The translations under genes and the position numbers were made by a program. Shown here one piece after another: positions 53,260 through 62,102 of a stretch of DNA of 64,000 nucleotides; within the stretch, counting starts at the first letter, position 1; each line of letters opens with the position of its first letter. The notes under the pieces are model-generated. The model was given only the letters and a program-made list of their open reading frames with translations, was not told the DNA's origin and made no database searches. This DNA is from Desulfobulbaceae bacterium (GTDB taxonomy: Bacteria > Desulfobacterota > Desulfobulbia > Desulfobulbales > SURF-16), in assembly GCA_020444175.1 (NCBI GenBank), contig JAHLLM010000001.1, positions 215,247 through 279,246 on the forward strand. The letters run 5' to 3'.

Positions 53260-53381
53260 TACTAACTCCTATATGGTAAGGGTTTAAGTAAGCTTTCAGC
53301 TTCTGCAATCAAAAAACCAGGGGCACTACGTTACCATAGCGCCCGCAGTATTCAGACAGCCGACTGCTGAAAGGCAGTCAA

Positions 53382-54512
53382 TTACTTGATATGGCTTGTG
53401 AACTTGAACTGAGTAGAAGTTCTCCAGGTATCATAAGCCAGACGATAATCGTCAACAGACTTAATGGTAAACGGAATACCTGTTTTCTCGAAAAATTTCT
53501 CCCAGCCGATTCTCTCAGCCCACTCACCAAGACGCTCATATTTACGGGCATCGTTGGCATAGGTCTCGAGAATGTTCTTAACTGCATCTACAACTTCCGG
53601 CCAACGCGGTGTATTGTTGGGCAGGAAGGGGATAACAAGTTTGGAAAACTTAGGCATGGACCTGGCGTTGGAAACCTTACCACCAACCAGGATTGCAATA
53701 CCGTCACCTTCAGGATCAGCAAGTGGCATAGCAGGACACATTGTGTAGCAGTTACCACAGAACATACAGCGATCATTGTTTACTTTTACTGATTTTACTT
53801 CTTCACCGGCAGCGTTTGTCGCTTTGGCTGGCTTAACAGCTCCAAGAGGACAGGCTGAAATAGCAAGAGGAAGCTCACAGAGGCCGGAGATGGCGTCATG
53901 ATCGATCATCGGCGGTTTACGGTGAACACCAAGGATAGCGATGTCAGATGCATGAACAGCACCACACATGTTCAGGCAGCAAGCCAGAGCAACACGTACC
54001 TGAGCAGGAAGCTTCATGCTGGTGAAGTAATCAAAAAGCTCATCCATAACTGCTTTAACAACACCTGAAGCGTCGGTAGCAGGAGTATGACAATGTACCC
54101 AACCCTGGGTATGAACGATGTTGGTTACACCGGCACCGGTACCGCCAACAGGGAATTTATTGCCGCGGCCAGCCAAGTCGTCAAGAAGAGGCTGAACTTT
54201 ATCTTTAGAGTCTACGATAAACTCAATGTTGTTCCTGGTTGTGAAGCGGACACAACCGTCACAATGCGCATCAGCAATGTCACATACTTCACGAATTAAC
54301 TCAATACTGATCAGACGGGCTGCACCGACACGTACTGTCCATGCTTCATCGCCACTCTCAGCTTTGTGCATCAGAACGCCGGGCTGAGTAATCTCATGAT
54401 AGACCCACTTGCCGAAATTCTTTTTACAAACTGGTGGTAAGAACTGCTCATAATGTGGAGGACCAATATCTGTTATTCTGTCCGCCATCGGATTCGCTGG
54501 ATCGTAACCCAT
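53382..54512 (-). CDS. dsrB: Dissimilatory sulfite reductase beta subunit
   Basis: DsrB carries the catalytically active sirohaem in the alpha2beta2 enzyme that reduces sulfite, with DsrC as partner. The 376-residue protein shows the sirohaem-[4Fe-4S] cysteines C141, C178-C179 and C183 (HCHTPATD and [14 protein letters not shown]) and a ferredoxin insert [23 protein letters not shown]. Strong AAGGAGG site before the ATG. It lies 61 bp downstream of dsrA. Confidence 0.98.
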   Translation of the reverse strand: MGYDPANPMADRITDIGPPHYEQFLPPVCKKNFGKWVYHEITQPGVLMHKAESGDEAWTVRVGAARLISIELIREVCDIADAHCDGCVRFTTRNNIEFIVDSKDKVQPLLDDLAGRGNKFPVGGTGAGVTNIVHTQGWVHCHTPATDASGVVKAVMDELFDYFTSMKLPAQVRVALACCLNMCGAVHASDIAILGVHRKPPMIDHDAISGLCELPLAISACPLGAVKPAKATNAAGEEVKSVKVNNDRCMFCGNCYTMCPAMPLADPEGDGIAILVGGKVSNARSMPKFSKLVIPFLPNNTPRWPEVVDAVKNILETYANDARKYERLGEWAERIGWEKFFEKTGIPFTIKSVDDYRLAYDTWRTSTQFKFTSHIK

Positions 54513-54573
54513 TTTTATACCTCCTTATAGTATCTATAAAGTATATATATGATTATTAAGAATAAGAGCAGTC

Positions 54574-55854
54574 TTATTGGGCATGACGTTTACGGAACTC
54601 TCTAACATCACGCTCAAATCCGCCCGGAACCTCTTCATCCTGCCAGAAGACATATGGGTTGGAGCGAGGCTCTTTGACGTGCTGCGGAATCGGCTCAACT
54701 TCCATAATTTTCAGGAAGGTAGGCAGACCGACACGTTGAATGGTTTCACCAACACGCTCGCGGTTTTTACCGACTTCCATCCACCAATCCCAGATTTTCT
54801 CGATCTGCTCAACAACTTCTTCAAACTCGTTGTCAGCATTAATCTCGAGAAAAGGAATGGTCATGGTAGCAAATTGAGCGCCATCAAGGATAGGGGCTTT
54901 CGCACCTACGCAGATGGTTGCTCCCTGCTCTACACCAGGACGCAGCGCGCGAGGCATGACGTTGATGCAGTGCATGCAGCGTGTACACTCGGAGTTATCG
55001 ATTTTCAGCTCATCGCCTTCCATCCACATACACTCGGTGGGACAGAGGCCAATAACTTCTTTCTGGATGTCAAATGCACCCCAATCCTTATCAGAATGGG
55101 CGCCACCGTTTGAAGGAAATTCGCCGTTTACATAGCCTTTTACTGCAGCCTGATCGATACGAATGTCATCTTTCCATGTTCCGATAACAGCAAAGTCGGA
55201 ACGGGCGATTGCGGCAACACAGTCATTTGGGCAACCGGAGAATTTGAATTTAAATTTATAAGGGAAAGCCGGGCGATGAATCTCGTCCTGATAGTGCATG
55301 GTCAGGTGATGACAGAGAGCCTGGGTGTCATAACAGCTCCACTCACAACGTGATTTTCCAAGACAGCAGGAAGGTGTACGGAGGTTAGATCCGGAACCAC
55401 CTAAATCCTGATTCTCAATATGAGTCAGGTCATAGAACAGGGGCTCAAGGTTTTCAGTTGTTGTACCGAGAAGTACCGCGTCTCCTGTTGACCCATGCAT
55501 GTTGGTCATACCGGAACCATATTTTTCCCAGAGGTCACAGATACCGCGAAGTTTGTTTGTGGCGTAATACATACCGGATGGCTGCGCCAGACGAACGGTG
55601 TGAAAGTGAGCTACACCGGGGAATTGTTTCGGTACATCAGAGTAACGGCCAACAATACCACCACCGTATCCGAAGACACCGACGATACCACCGTGTTTCC
55701 AGTGGGTGATTCTGTCCTTGTAAGACAATTCCAGTTGTCCCAGAATGTCCCAGCACTCTGGTTTTGTCTCGGCCTGACGCTTGAGATCGGATACAAAGCT
55801 AGGCCATGGTCCTTTTTCGAGCTCGTCCAATAAGGGCGTATCATGCTTTGGCAT
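54574..55854 (-). CDS. dsrA: Dissimilatory sulfite reductase alpha subunit
   Basis: The start is the ATG at 55854 (MPKHDTPLLDELEKGPWPSF), 426 aa, with AGGAGG at good spacing; the frame extension to 55896 adds 14 residues that do not fit the family. Motifs are the sirohaem/[4Fe-4S] cysteine set CCLGKSRCEWSCYDTQ (C163, C164, C170, C174) and SGCPNDCVAA (C208, C212), and the ferredoxin domain CTRCMHCINVMPRALRPG. The ferredoxin site shows Cys-x2-Cys-x2-Cys with Met-Pro in place of a fourth CP. It heads the dsrA-dsrB-dsrD operon; the promoter is in the 343-bp region shared with the DUF134 gene. Confidence 0.98.
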   Translation of the reverse strand: MPKHDTPLLDELEKGPWPSFVSDLKRQAETKPECWDILGQLELSYKDRITHWKHGGIVGVFGYGGGIVGRYSDVPKQFPGVAHFHTVRLAQPSGMYYATNKLRGICDLWEKYGSGMTNMHGSTGDAVLLGTTTENLEPLFYDLTHIENQDLGGSGSNLRTPSCCLGKSRCEWSCYDTQALCHHLTMHYQDEIHRPAFPYKFKFKFSGCPNDCVAAIARSDFAVIGTWKDDIRIDQAAVKGYVNGEFPSNGGAHSDKDWGAFDIQKEVIGLCPTECMWMEGDELKIDNSECTRCMHCINVMPRALRPGVEQGATICVGAKAPILDGAQFATMTIPFLEINADNEFEEVVEQIEKIWDWWMEVGKNRERVGETIQRVGLPTFLKIMEVEPIPQHVKEPRSNPYVFWQDEEVPGGFERDVREFRKRHAQ

Positions 55855-55977
55855 TTTCTCGTTTCCTCCTAAGGATCTGTTAATTATGTAAGCCATTTGC
55901 TCACCCCTTCGGCTTCCAGTATTAATGATAGCCTCAACGCCTCATTTTTTTTAGCCTCGGGACGAACAAGAAAATTA

Positions 55978-55993
55978 CTGAATACTAATTCAG
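55978..55993. promoter_or_regulatory. Candidate operator at the dsrA transcription start
   Basis: CTGAATACTAATTCAG is a palindrome (arms CTGAAT/ATTCAG) placed about 9-24 bp downstream of the predicted -10 box, flanked by direct repeats of GGACGAAC at 55960-55967 and 55997-56004. Confidence 0.5.
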
Positions 55994-56001
55994 TTTGGAC
56001 G

Positions 56002-56030
56002 AACTTATCCATCTCTCAACGTTTTGTCAA
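56002..56030 (-). promoter_or_regulatory. Predicted sigma-70 promoter of dsrABD
   Basis: On the minus strand, TTGACA (56030-56025) and TAAGTT (56007-56002) are separated by exactly 17 bp. The expected leader before the dsrA ATG is about 140 nt. Confidence 0.7.
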
Positions 56031-56146
56031 CAAAAAATCTTTATCTTTTGTATGAAAATTGGAGCAGGGAAAAGTCAAAGATCTTCATTCAATTTTTTTG
56101 AGCTTTTTTTGCTGTATCATGAATTAAATGGTACATTGATTTTTTA

Positions 56147-56175
56147 TTGACGATCTTACCCTCTCTATTTCTTAA
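56147..56175 (+). promoter_or_regulatory. Predicted promoter of the DUF134 gene
   Basis: TTGACG (56147-56152) and TCTTAA (56170-56175) with a 17-bp spacer, 21 bp before the start codon, implying a very short or absent leader. No clear Shine-Dalgarno site is seen. Confidence 0.5.
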
Positions 56176-56196
56176 AAACATTACAAATTCATAAAG

Positions 56197-56529
56197 ATGC
56201 CACGACCCAAAAAAATCAGATTATGTCAGGGTAAGATGTGCGGACGCGGTTTTAAGCCCACTCGTACTCCCATGAACAGACTCCGCAAAATTGATTTGTT
56301 GCGTGACGAACTTGAGACCCTGAAACTCTGCGACCTTGAAGGACTGACCCAGGAACAGGCCGGGAGCCGCATGGGTGTTTCCCGGGGAACGGTGCAGCGC
56401 ACCCTTACCTCGGCTAGACGCAAGGTTGCCGAGGCACTTGTCGAAGGTGCAGCTCTCATTTTCCAGGAAGATGCCCCGGAAGTGCAGCATCTCCATGAAG
56501 ACGATGACAAATGCCCCCCCTCGACCTGA
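56197..56529 (+). CDS. DUF134 (UPF0251) DNA-binding protein
   Basis: The 110-residue protein fits DUF134: MPRPKKIRLC at the N-terminus and a sigma-70 region 4-like helix-turn-helix, LEGLTQEQAGSRMGVSRGTVQRTLTSARRKVAEAL. The N-terminal half contains CQGKMCGRGFKP, a possible metal site. It diverges from dsrA over 343 bp containing both promoters and a palindrome, so it is the nearest candidate regulator of dsrABD (inference). In related genomes DUF134 genes often neighbour NifX-like genes, as here. Confidence 0.9.
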   Translation: MPRPKKIRLCQGKMCGRGFKPTRTPMNRLRKIDLLRDELETLKLCDLEGLTQEQAGSRMGVSRGTVQRTLTSARRKVAEALVEGAALIFQEDAPEVQHLHEDDDKCPPST

Positions 56530-56628
56530 TCACTATACAGGCCAGGCGACGCTGTGCTTTTCCCGAGAAAATCATTAATAGAGTATCCCGCTTAAATCCC
56601 TAACCCACCTAACAGAATCCACTTTACT

Positions 56629-56790
56629 AGCAGGCTGTTGAAAAACTACTGCGCTTGCTGATACTGCGTCAAAATTCGGCTCAAAATGCTCATTTACTCC
56701 ATGTAAACTGTGCTTTTTCGCCTCATTTTTACCCTAAAGGGCATAAATCCTTGTCTCCGCTACGCTCGCTACATTTTTCAACAGCCTGCT
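56629..56790 (+). repeat. Family C repeat, full-length copy C3
   Basis: 162 bp with perfect 17-bp terminal inverted repeats, AGCAGGCTGTTGAAAAA and TTTTTCAACAGCCTGCT. The interior holds TTTTTACCCTAAAGGGCATA, a stretch that also occurs in family A copy A5 and, inverted, in A3. Confidence 0.88.
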
Positions 56791-56801
56791 CGACAAACAT
56801 G

Positions 56802-57197
56802 TTAGTGGTGACAGTCAGCCCCGCCCTTACAGGCATTATTTGCCTGCATGATTGTCAACTCATTTTTTACAAAACCATCCACAACGGCCTGCACGTCCAG
56901 GTATGTATCTCGTGGAGCAAAATAGACATCAATGCCCACCTCGTTAAAACCAAGTAATGGCCGCATTCCCATACCGCCGACCACCAGAGCGTCAATATTC
57001 TGCTCTTTAAGGTGCTTGACAGGCACCATACAGCCACCGGCATCATGCGCAACGTTGTCCACCGTATTGATTCCGGCAATCTTTCCGTCCTGAAAATCAA
57101 TAATGGTGAAGACATCAGCATGGCCAAAATGATCCGACCTCGTTGCCCCCAGCCCACCCGGGTTATTTGTTGGTACTGCCAATTTCATCGTTTTCAT
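56802..57197 (-). CDS. NifX/NifB-type dinitrogenase cofactor-biosynthesis domain protein
   Basis: The 131-residue protein (start at ATG 57197, with GGGAGG upstream; the longer frame to 57251 lacks support) has the NifX/NafY fold: MKLAVPTNNPGGLGATRSDHFGHADVFTIID, CMVPVKHLKEQNIDALVVGGMGMRPL, and a C-terminal metal-ligand-rich tail CKGGADCHH. No nitrogenase gene is present, and such stand-alone proteins in sulfate reducers probably bind other metal clusters. It sits next to the DUF134 gene and the ACR3/BASS transporter. Confidence 0.88.
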   Translation of the reverse strand: MKTMKLAVPTNNPGGLGATRSDHFGHADVFTIIDFQDGKIAGINTVDNVAHDAGGCMVPVKHLKEQNIDALVVGGMGMRPLLGFNEVGIDVYFAPRDTYLDVQAVVDGFVKNELTIMQANNACKGGADCHH

Positions 57198-57357
57198 TTG
57201 TTTCCTCCCGCCAGCTGCAGAAGCAACCGGTAATTTTATCTTGAACTTCAATTCACACTATCTCCAAGTAGATTGCCACGGAGTCCGCAAAAATAAATCA
57301 TGTATTTTCCGTGGACGCCGTGACCCAAGCACTTCACGACATATGCGGCGAACTCTT

Positions 57358-58344
57358 TCATGCCTCCAGAGGAGGCGCTCCGAAAATCTTATCTGTAAAC
57401 TTCACATACCAGGCTGCCGACTGAACCTGAATAATATACGATACGGCAATAACCAGAGCGGCATTTGCCCCCTGGGTACCGAAGGCATTAATGGCGATAG
57501 CCAGGGCGATGGACAAATTTCTCATAACCGTTCCATAAACCAGAGCAATGGCATCTCCCCTCTTAAAAAACATCTTCCCGACCAGGGTTCCAAGTGAAAA
57601 GTTGACGAAATATATAATCAAGAGCGGCACGAAAATGGAGCCAAGGATTGCAGGATTTGCATAAATCTGCTGGGATTTCAAAGCAATGGCCACAAAAACT
57701 ATGCCGAGCACACCCAAAGTAGACATGGCCGGGAAGCGGGGCGCAATCTCTGCTTTGAATTTCTTCATTCCATGTTTTTTCAAAAGAAAACTACGGGTAA
57801 TATAACCGAGAAGCATTGGGATGAAGACGATTATAACAATCTGCTTAACAACCAGGTAAATGTTGACATCAACCGTTGTCCCCATCAGAAACTGAACATA
57901 AAAAGGGGTGGCCAGGGAACCTAAGGTAAGGCCGATGACCGTCATATTGATAGCAGCCCCCATATTTCCTTTTGCAAAACCTGTCCATGAAATTGTCATG
58001 CCGCTTGTTGGCAGAAGAGAGGCTAGGAGCAGGCCAAGCGCCATATACGGTTGGTCCGCAAAAAAGTAGCGCCCCAGACCATAGGCCAGAAATGGCACAA
58101 TACAGAAATTTATTATCTGGGTCATGAGCTGCAGCTTCACATTTTTTATGCCGTCTTTGAGATGCTTGATATTCAAAGTCACCATCATTGGATAGACCAT
58201 TAAAAAGGTGAAGGGGATGATCAGTGCCTTCAACTGTTTGAGAAAGGTCTTATCCACGCTGATTCCGAACAGAAATCCGGCAATCATCATAACCGGAATG
58301 GCTATGACCAGTTTCTTATTAATTTTGATTAAAAATTTCCACAT
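57358..58344 (-). CDS. ACR3/BASS-family transporter (bile acid:sodium symporter fold)
   Basis: The 328-residue integral membrane protein has about ten predicted helices and the family signature around LLASLLPTSGMTISWTGFAKGNMGAAINMTVIGLTLGS. The motif and length fit the arsenite-exporter-like ACR3 branch of the BASS superfamily better than bile-acid importers, but the cysteine that ACR3 needs for arsenite is not evident in the fourth helix, so the substrate is unsure. Neighbours (DUF302, CoA-disulfide reductase-rhodanese) suggest thiol or sulfur-anion handling. No arsR or arsC is visible. Confidence 0.85.
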   Translation of the reverse strand: MWKFLIKINKKLVIAIPVMMIAGFLFGISVDKTFLKQLKALIIPFTFLMVYPMMVTLNIKHLKDGIKNVKLQLMTQIINFCIVPFLAYGLGRYFFADQPYMALGLLLASLLPTSGMTISWTGFAKGNMGAAINMTVIGLTLGSLATPFYVQFLMGTTVDVNIYLVVKQIVIIVFIPMLLGYITRSFLLKKHGMKKFKAEIAPRFPAMSTLGVLGIVFVAIALKSQQIYANPAILGSIFVPLLIIYFVNFSLGTLVGKMFFKRGDAIALVYGTVMRNLSIALAIAINAFGTQGANAALVIAVSYIIQVQSAAWYVKFTDKIFGAPPLEA

Positions 58345-58693
58345 GATGACACCTTATAAGTAAATTTCGGGTATCTATTCAGCTGCACTTCATCTTTGCC
58401 CATTTTGATCTTCTTGAATATCATGCATATGCTTCGAAGCTCCAAATGAACAAATATGAAACACATCCGAACAGATACGCATAGGTGGTTCCCCTAGTTT
58501 TTAGGTTTTCGCTGAATGGTTACAATTTCGGAAACTTTCGCAGTTACAGACAAATTGCACTCCAAAATCATTTGACGGTCTCGCAAGAAACCGCTCGACC
58601 GCCGCCGGGACGCGTGTAGGTCGTTGATATTTCCTTGGCGGATGGTCAGCTTCAAGACTTTTTACCCTAAAGGGCATAAATGCGACATTGTCA
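58345..58693. other. 349-bp gap with repeat A5 and a motif shared with other promoters
   Basis: Besides repeat A5, ATGAACAAATATG at 58446-58458 resembles the core ATATGAACATAT found at 42968 and 59159. It is about 100 bp upstream of the transporter start codon. Confidence 0.5.
58571..58693 (+). repeat. Family A interspersed repeat, copy A5
   Basis: Starts TTTGACGGTCTCGCAAGAAA, contains TTGGCGGATGGTCAGCTTC and the ACCCTAAAGGGCATAAAT insertion, and ends TGCGACATTGTCA right at the DUF302 stop codon. Internal sequence is nearly identical to copy A6. Confidence 0.88.
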
Positions 58694-59104
58694 TCATTTG
58701 GCTTCGTCGATCATTTCATGAATTTTTTTATATGTTTCCGCCAAAGATGCAGGAAAGACATCATCATCAACCACAGCCTTGATATTTTCTTCACTGAAAC
58801 TTAAAAAGCGGATCTGCGTCTTGCCGTTCTGAGTGAATGTCATGATAAATTTGGGCATCAGAATGGCACGTTCCGGGTTGGCGCTCAGACTTTTAGCCGC
58901 TTTTTCAGGCTTGCAGATCTGTATCATATGCAGGTCAAACCCCTCTGCCACCTCGGCGCCATGCTTGCCAAACGAGTACGCCATATCCATGGATGACTCG
59001 TTATGGATGACAAAACCGTATTTTTTCGTTACCTCGCCAAAAGATGCGGCAAATTCACTGGTACTTTTGCTTGTCTCGGTTGCATACACTTGATTTTTCT
59101 GCAT
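58694..59104 (-). CDS. DUF302 domain protein
   Basis: The 136-residue protein matches DUF302 (EFAASFGEVTKKYGFVIHNESSMDMAYSFGKHG, FDLHMIQICKPEKAAKSLSANPERAILMPKFIMTF). No signal peptide is seen. Related proteins occur beside sulfur and arsenic genes, but function is unknown; a single conserved cysteine (QICKPEKA) is notable. It has its own promoter and candidate operator upstream. Its stop codon touches repeat A5. Confidence 0.85.
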   Translation of the reverse strand: MQKNQVYATETSKSTSEFAASFGEVTKKYGFVIHNESSMDMAYSFGKHGAEVAEGFDLHMIQICKPEKAAKSLSANPERAILMPKFIMTFTQNGKTQIRFLSFSEENIKAVVDDDVFPASLAETYKKIHEMIDEAK

Positions 59105-59484
59105 AACACTCTCCTTGATATATATAAAAAAAGAAAAAAAGGTGGCAAAATTTTGTGCATATGTTCATATATACGACTGACACTTCGCATTGTCAAGAGA
59201 CAACTTAAGCATTCGCTAAAATTTGATACCATCTCATTGACACTGCACATTTTTCAAGCTAAAGTGAGCCTTCGTTCATTTTCGCTGAAGGGAAAACGTC
59301 ACCATTCAGCGATACATACAGGGGGTTCGGCCTCTATTATCAAGGGAACGTCATTATAGCAGATTGCTTATGATTGAACGGATGCGTGCCACTCATCATG
59401 TCACCCACAACATACATTTACAGTCGTTTACTCAACTTCTGAACAGTTAGTCAAAATTCACTCTATTTACTGGGAGAAAATACT
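59105..59484. other. 380-bp divergent intergenic region
   Basis: It separates the DUF302 gene from the CoA-disulfide reductase gene. It holds the DUF302 promoter/operator and a small inverted repeat CGCTGAA...TTCAGCG (59283-59311). No ORF is supported. Confidence 0.6.
59159..59196 (-). promoter_or_regulatory. Promoter and candidate operator of the DUF302 gene
   Basis: On the minus strand, TTGACA (59196-59191), a 17-bp spacer and TATATA (59173-59168). The -10 box overlaps the palindrome ATATGAACATAT (59159-59170), identical in its 12 bp to the core upstream of the octahaem cytochrome. Confidence 0.7.
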
Positions 59485-61209
59485 ATGGGACAAAAAATAG
59501 TTATTATCGGTGGTGTTGCGGCCGGCCCAAAAGCCGCGTGTCATGCCAAACGGCTGATGCCGGATGCTGAAATTACCATCCTGGATCAGGACAGTCTTAT
59601 TTCTTACGGTGGTTGCGGCATTCCCTATTATGTTTCCGGCGATGTCAACGATGAAGATGAGTTGCGAAAAACAAGCTTTCACATGACCCGCGATGCGTCC
59701 TTTTTTGAAAATGCAAAAGGGGTTTCGGTACGCACCCGAACCAGAGCTCTGTCCATTAACCGCAAGGAAAAAAGCGTTGAAGTTATAAATCTCGACACCG
59801 AAGAGAAAGACTCCGTGCCCTACGACAAACTTGTCATTGCCACGGGAAGCCAGCCTTTTGTCCTGCCCATTCCCGGGGCTGATCTGGAGGGTGTCTACAC
59901 CATTAGCGACCTGCACAAAGCTATTGCCATCAAAAAAGGCCTGGCCAGGGGCGAAATCGGCAAAGCCGTGGTTATCGGCGGCGGGGCCATTGGACTGGAA
60001 ATGGCTGAAGCCTTTGCCGACCTCTGGGGAGTTGAAACATCGGTTGTTGAGTTCATGCCCCAGCTGCTGCCCCGCATTGTTGATGCCCACTTTGCCGACA
60101 TGGTCAAAAAACATATGAAAGAAGCCGGTGTCAACATCTATACCGGCGAAGGCGCCCAATCCATCGAGGCCGACGAAAGCGGCAAAGCCTGCCGGGTTGT
60201 CACTCCCAACAGATCACTTGAAGCAGATGTGGTGGTAATGGCTGCCGGAGTCCGGCCTCGAAGTCAGCTGGCCCAGGAAGCCGGCCTGTTGGTTTCCCCC
60301 TTTGGAATCGTGGTCAACGAACGCCTGCAAACATCAGATCCGGACATCTATGCTGCCGGCGACTGCATTGAAAGCATTAACCTCGTTACAGGAAAAAAGA
60401 TGCTGGCTCCAATGGGGTCCCTGGCCAACCGTGAAGGCCGAGTTCTTGCTGCCAACCTGGCAGGTATTCCAAAAACCTTTCCAGGCGTTGTGGGCAGCTT
60501 TATCATGAAAGCCTTTGATTGCTGCATCGGCGCAACGGGAATCAGCCTGGAAACAGCCCTTGCCGAAGGATTTGACGCTGACGCCGCTCTTACTGCACCT
60601 TCCGACCGGGCTCACTTCTTCCCCACAGAAACCAAAATCCCCCTGCAGCTCATTTTTGACCGTACCACACGCAGGGTACTCGGAGTGCAGGGCTTCGGCC
60701 CCATGGGCGACGCTGTCCTGGCCCGCATTAACCCAGCCGCAGCACTTATTGCCAAGGGAGGCACCATTGACGACTTCAGCCTCATGGAGCTGGCCTATGC
60801 CCCACCTTTTTCCACCGCCATCGACGCCCTGAATGCTGCAGCCAATGTGGCAGACAACCTGGCGGCCGGTCGCCAGCGCAACATCTCCATTGCAGATTTT
60901 CTGGCCTGGACGGATAATCCGTCCTCCCAGCCAAACTGGGTAGCCCTTGATATCAGACATCCAAACGAGGTAGGCCCCTTTCAGGAGAAATTCGGCAGCA
61001 TCTGGCACACCATCCCCTATAACGAAATAAGGCGGCGTCACGAGGAAATCCCCCGCGATAAAACCATTATCATAATCTGCGATGCAGGCACCCGCTCCTA
61101 TGAAATTCAGGTTTTCCTGGACAGCATTGGCATTTCCGACACCAAGGATCTGGGTGGCGGTTTCAACTGCATTTCAAGACTTGAAGTGGACTGGTGGCCG
61201 AAAAAATAG
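59485..61209 (+). CDS. CoA-disulfide reductase/NADH:polysulfide reductase-like flavoprotein with C-terminal rhodanese
   Basis: The 574-residue protein has an FAD/NAD(P)-binding disulfide-reductase body (IVIIGGVAAGPKAACHAKRL; NAD site VVIGGGAIGLEMAEAFADLWG; FAD-binding DPDIYAAGDCIESIN), the single redox cysteine C44 in SYGGCGIPYYVSGD typical of CoADR, and a C-terminal rhodanese domain with active-loop Cys C532 in IICDAGTRSYE. CoADR-Rhd proteins (for example Shewanella Npsr) reduce CoA persulfide or polysulfide and bind sulfane sulfur. It starts a plus-strand run and ends immediately before a heptamer repeat. A role in reducing zero-valent sulfur or removing persulfides is inferred. Confidence 0.93.
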   Translation: MGQKIVIIGGVAAGPKAACHAKRLMPDAEITILDQDSLISYGGCGIPYYVSGDVNDEDELRKTSFHMTRDASFFENAKGVSVRTRTRALSINRKEKSVEVINLDTEEKDSVPYDKLVIATGSQPFVLPIPGADLEGVYTISDLHKAIAIKKGLARGEIGKAVVIGGGAIGLEMAEAFADLWGVETSVVEFMPQLLPRIVDAHFADMVKKHMKEAGVNIYTGEGAQSIEADESGKACRVVTPNRSLEADVVVMAAGVRPRSQLAQEAGLLVSPFGIVVNERLQTSDPDIYAAGDCIESINLVTGKKMLAPMGSLANREGRVLAANLAGIPKTFPGVVGSFIMKAFDCCIGATGISLETALAEGFDADAALTAPSDRAHFFPTETKIPLQLIFDRTTRRVLGVQGFGPMGDAVLARINPAAALIAKGGTIDDFSLMELAYAPPFSTAIDALNAAANVADNLAAGRQRNISIADFLAWTDNPSSQPNWVALDIRHPNEVGPFQEKFGSIWHTIPYNEIRRRHEEIPRDKTIIIICDAGTRSYEIQVFLDSIGISDTKDLGGGFNCISRLEVDWWPKK

Positions 61210-61250
61210 TTCAATGTTCAATGTTCAATGTTCAATGTTCAATGTTCAAT
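61209..61250. repeat. Heptanucleotide tandem repeat, 6 x GTTCAAT
   Basis: Six perfect copies of a 7-bp unit start at the last base of the CoADR-rhodanese stop codon and end 24 bp before the next start codon. Confidence 0.93.
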
Positions 61251-61273
61251 GAACGTAATTTCATGGGAACCTG

Positions 61274-62092
61274 ATGCCTAAACAAAGAAGCAAAAAACGA
61301 CACACGAAATGCCGCTTTTTCATATGCCTCCTGTTCTCTTTGTTGCTCTTTAACTGGCCGGTACAGACTTACTGTCTGACCGGCCGGCTGGATATCAACA
61401 CAGCCACCCAACAGGAGCTCCAGGAACTCCCCTACATCGGCAAACAGCGAGCCGAGGATATCATCCGTTATCGCCGTGAGCATGGCGCATTTACAAGTCT
61501 TGACGATTTACTCAATGTGAGCAATATCGGCGAGAAATCCCTGGAGGCAATCAGTCCCTATTTGTCAATTGGGTCTTCTGCGCAGTCCTCAAAAGCAGAT
61601 ACAGCATCGTTTCATAAAAAAATCACAACCAGGCCCGGAGACATTGTCACCCTGCCCGATGAAAAGTATTTCCATACCCTTGTCGATTTTATCCGAAGCG
61701 CCAAACAGACGATAGACATCAGCATGTTTCTTTTTAAAACCACCTCCTCCCCAAAGAACAAAGCAGCACTCCTTCTCAAAGAACTCACCAAAGCGAAAAG
61801 CAGAGGTGTTGCAATCAGGGTTGTTCTTGAAAATTCCGGTTACGAGGAGTCCATCAACAAGGAAAACCAAAAGGTTGCACGTAAACTTCGAAAAAATGGT
61901 ATTAAAGTCTACTTTGATTCACCGGACACCACAAACCATGCAAAAGTTATTGTCATCGATAACAGGTACTCATTTATCGGCAGTCACAATCTGAGCCATT
62001 CCGCCCTGAGCATGAATCATGAATTTTCCCTTCTCATCGACAACCGAAACCTGGCCGGTGAGCTTGTTCACTACATTGAAGAGATAAGATAA
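61274..62092 (+). CDS. Secreted HhH (ComEA-like) and phospholipase D-like nuclease fusion
   Basis: The 272-residue protein has an N-terminal signal/anchor (FFICLLFSLLLFNWPVQTYC), a ComEA-type helix-hairpin-helix domain (LDINTATQQELQELPYIGKQRAEDIIRYR and the second hairpin VSNIGEKSLEAI), a linker, and a single PLD-family half with HAKVIVIDNRYSFIGSHNLS, the HKD motif. One HKD per chain means the active form would be a dimer, as in Nuc endonuclease. ComEA-like HhH domains bind double-stranded DNA, so an extracytoplasmic DNA-binding nuclease is inferred. Whether it belongs to a competence or scavenging system cannot be told. Confidence 0.88.
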   Translation: MPKQRSKKRHTKCRFFICLLFSLLLFNWPVQTYCLTGRLDINTATQQELQELPYIGKQRAEDIIRYRREHGAFTSLDDLLNVSNIGEKSLEAISPYLSIGSSAQSSKADTASFHKKITTRPGDIVTLPDEKYFHTLVDFIRSAKQTIDISMFLFKTTSSPKNKAALLLKELTKAKSRGVAIRVVLENSGYEESINKENQKVARKLRKNGIKVYFDSPDTTNHAKVIVIDNRYSFIGSHNLSHSALSMNHEFSLLIDNRNLAGELVHYIEEIR

Positions 62093-62102
62093 CAATTATT
62101 AA

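Noticed and set aside
56802..57197. NifX-like gene as evidence for nitrogen fixation
   Set aside because: No nif structural gene is in the window, and stand-alone NifX/NifB-domain proteins are common in non-diazotrophic anaerobes.
60334..61041. 235-codon minus-strand ORF opposite CoADR-rhodanese
   Set aside because: Shadow of a strongly conserved flavoprotein.
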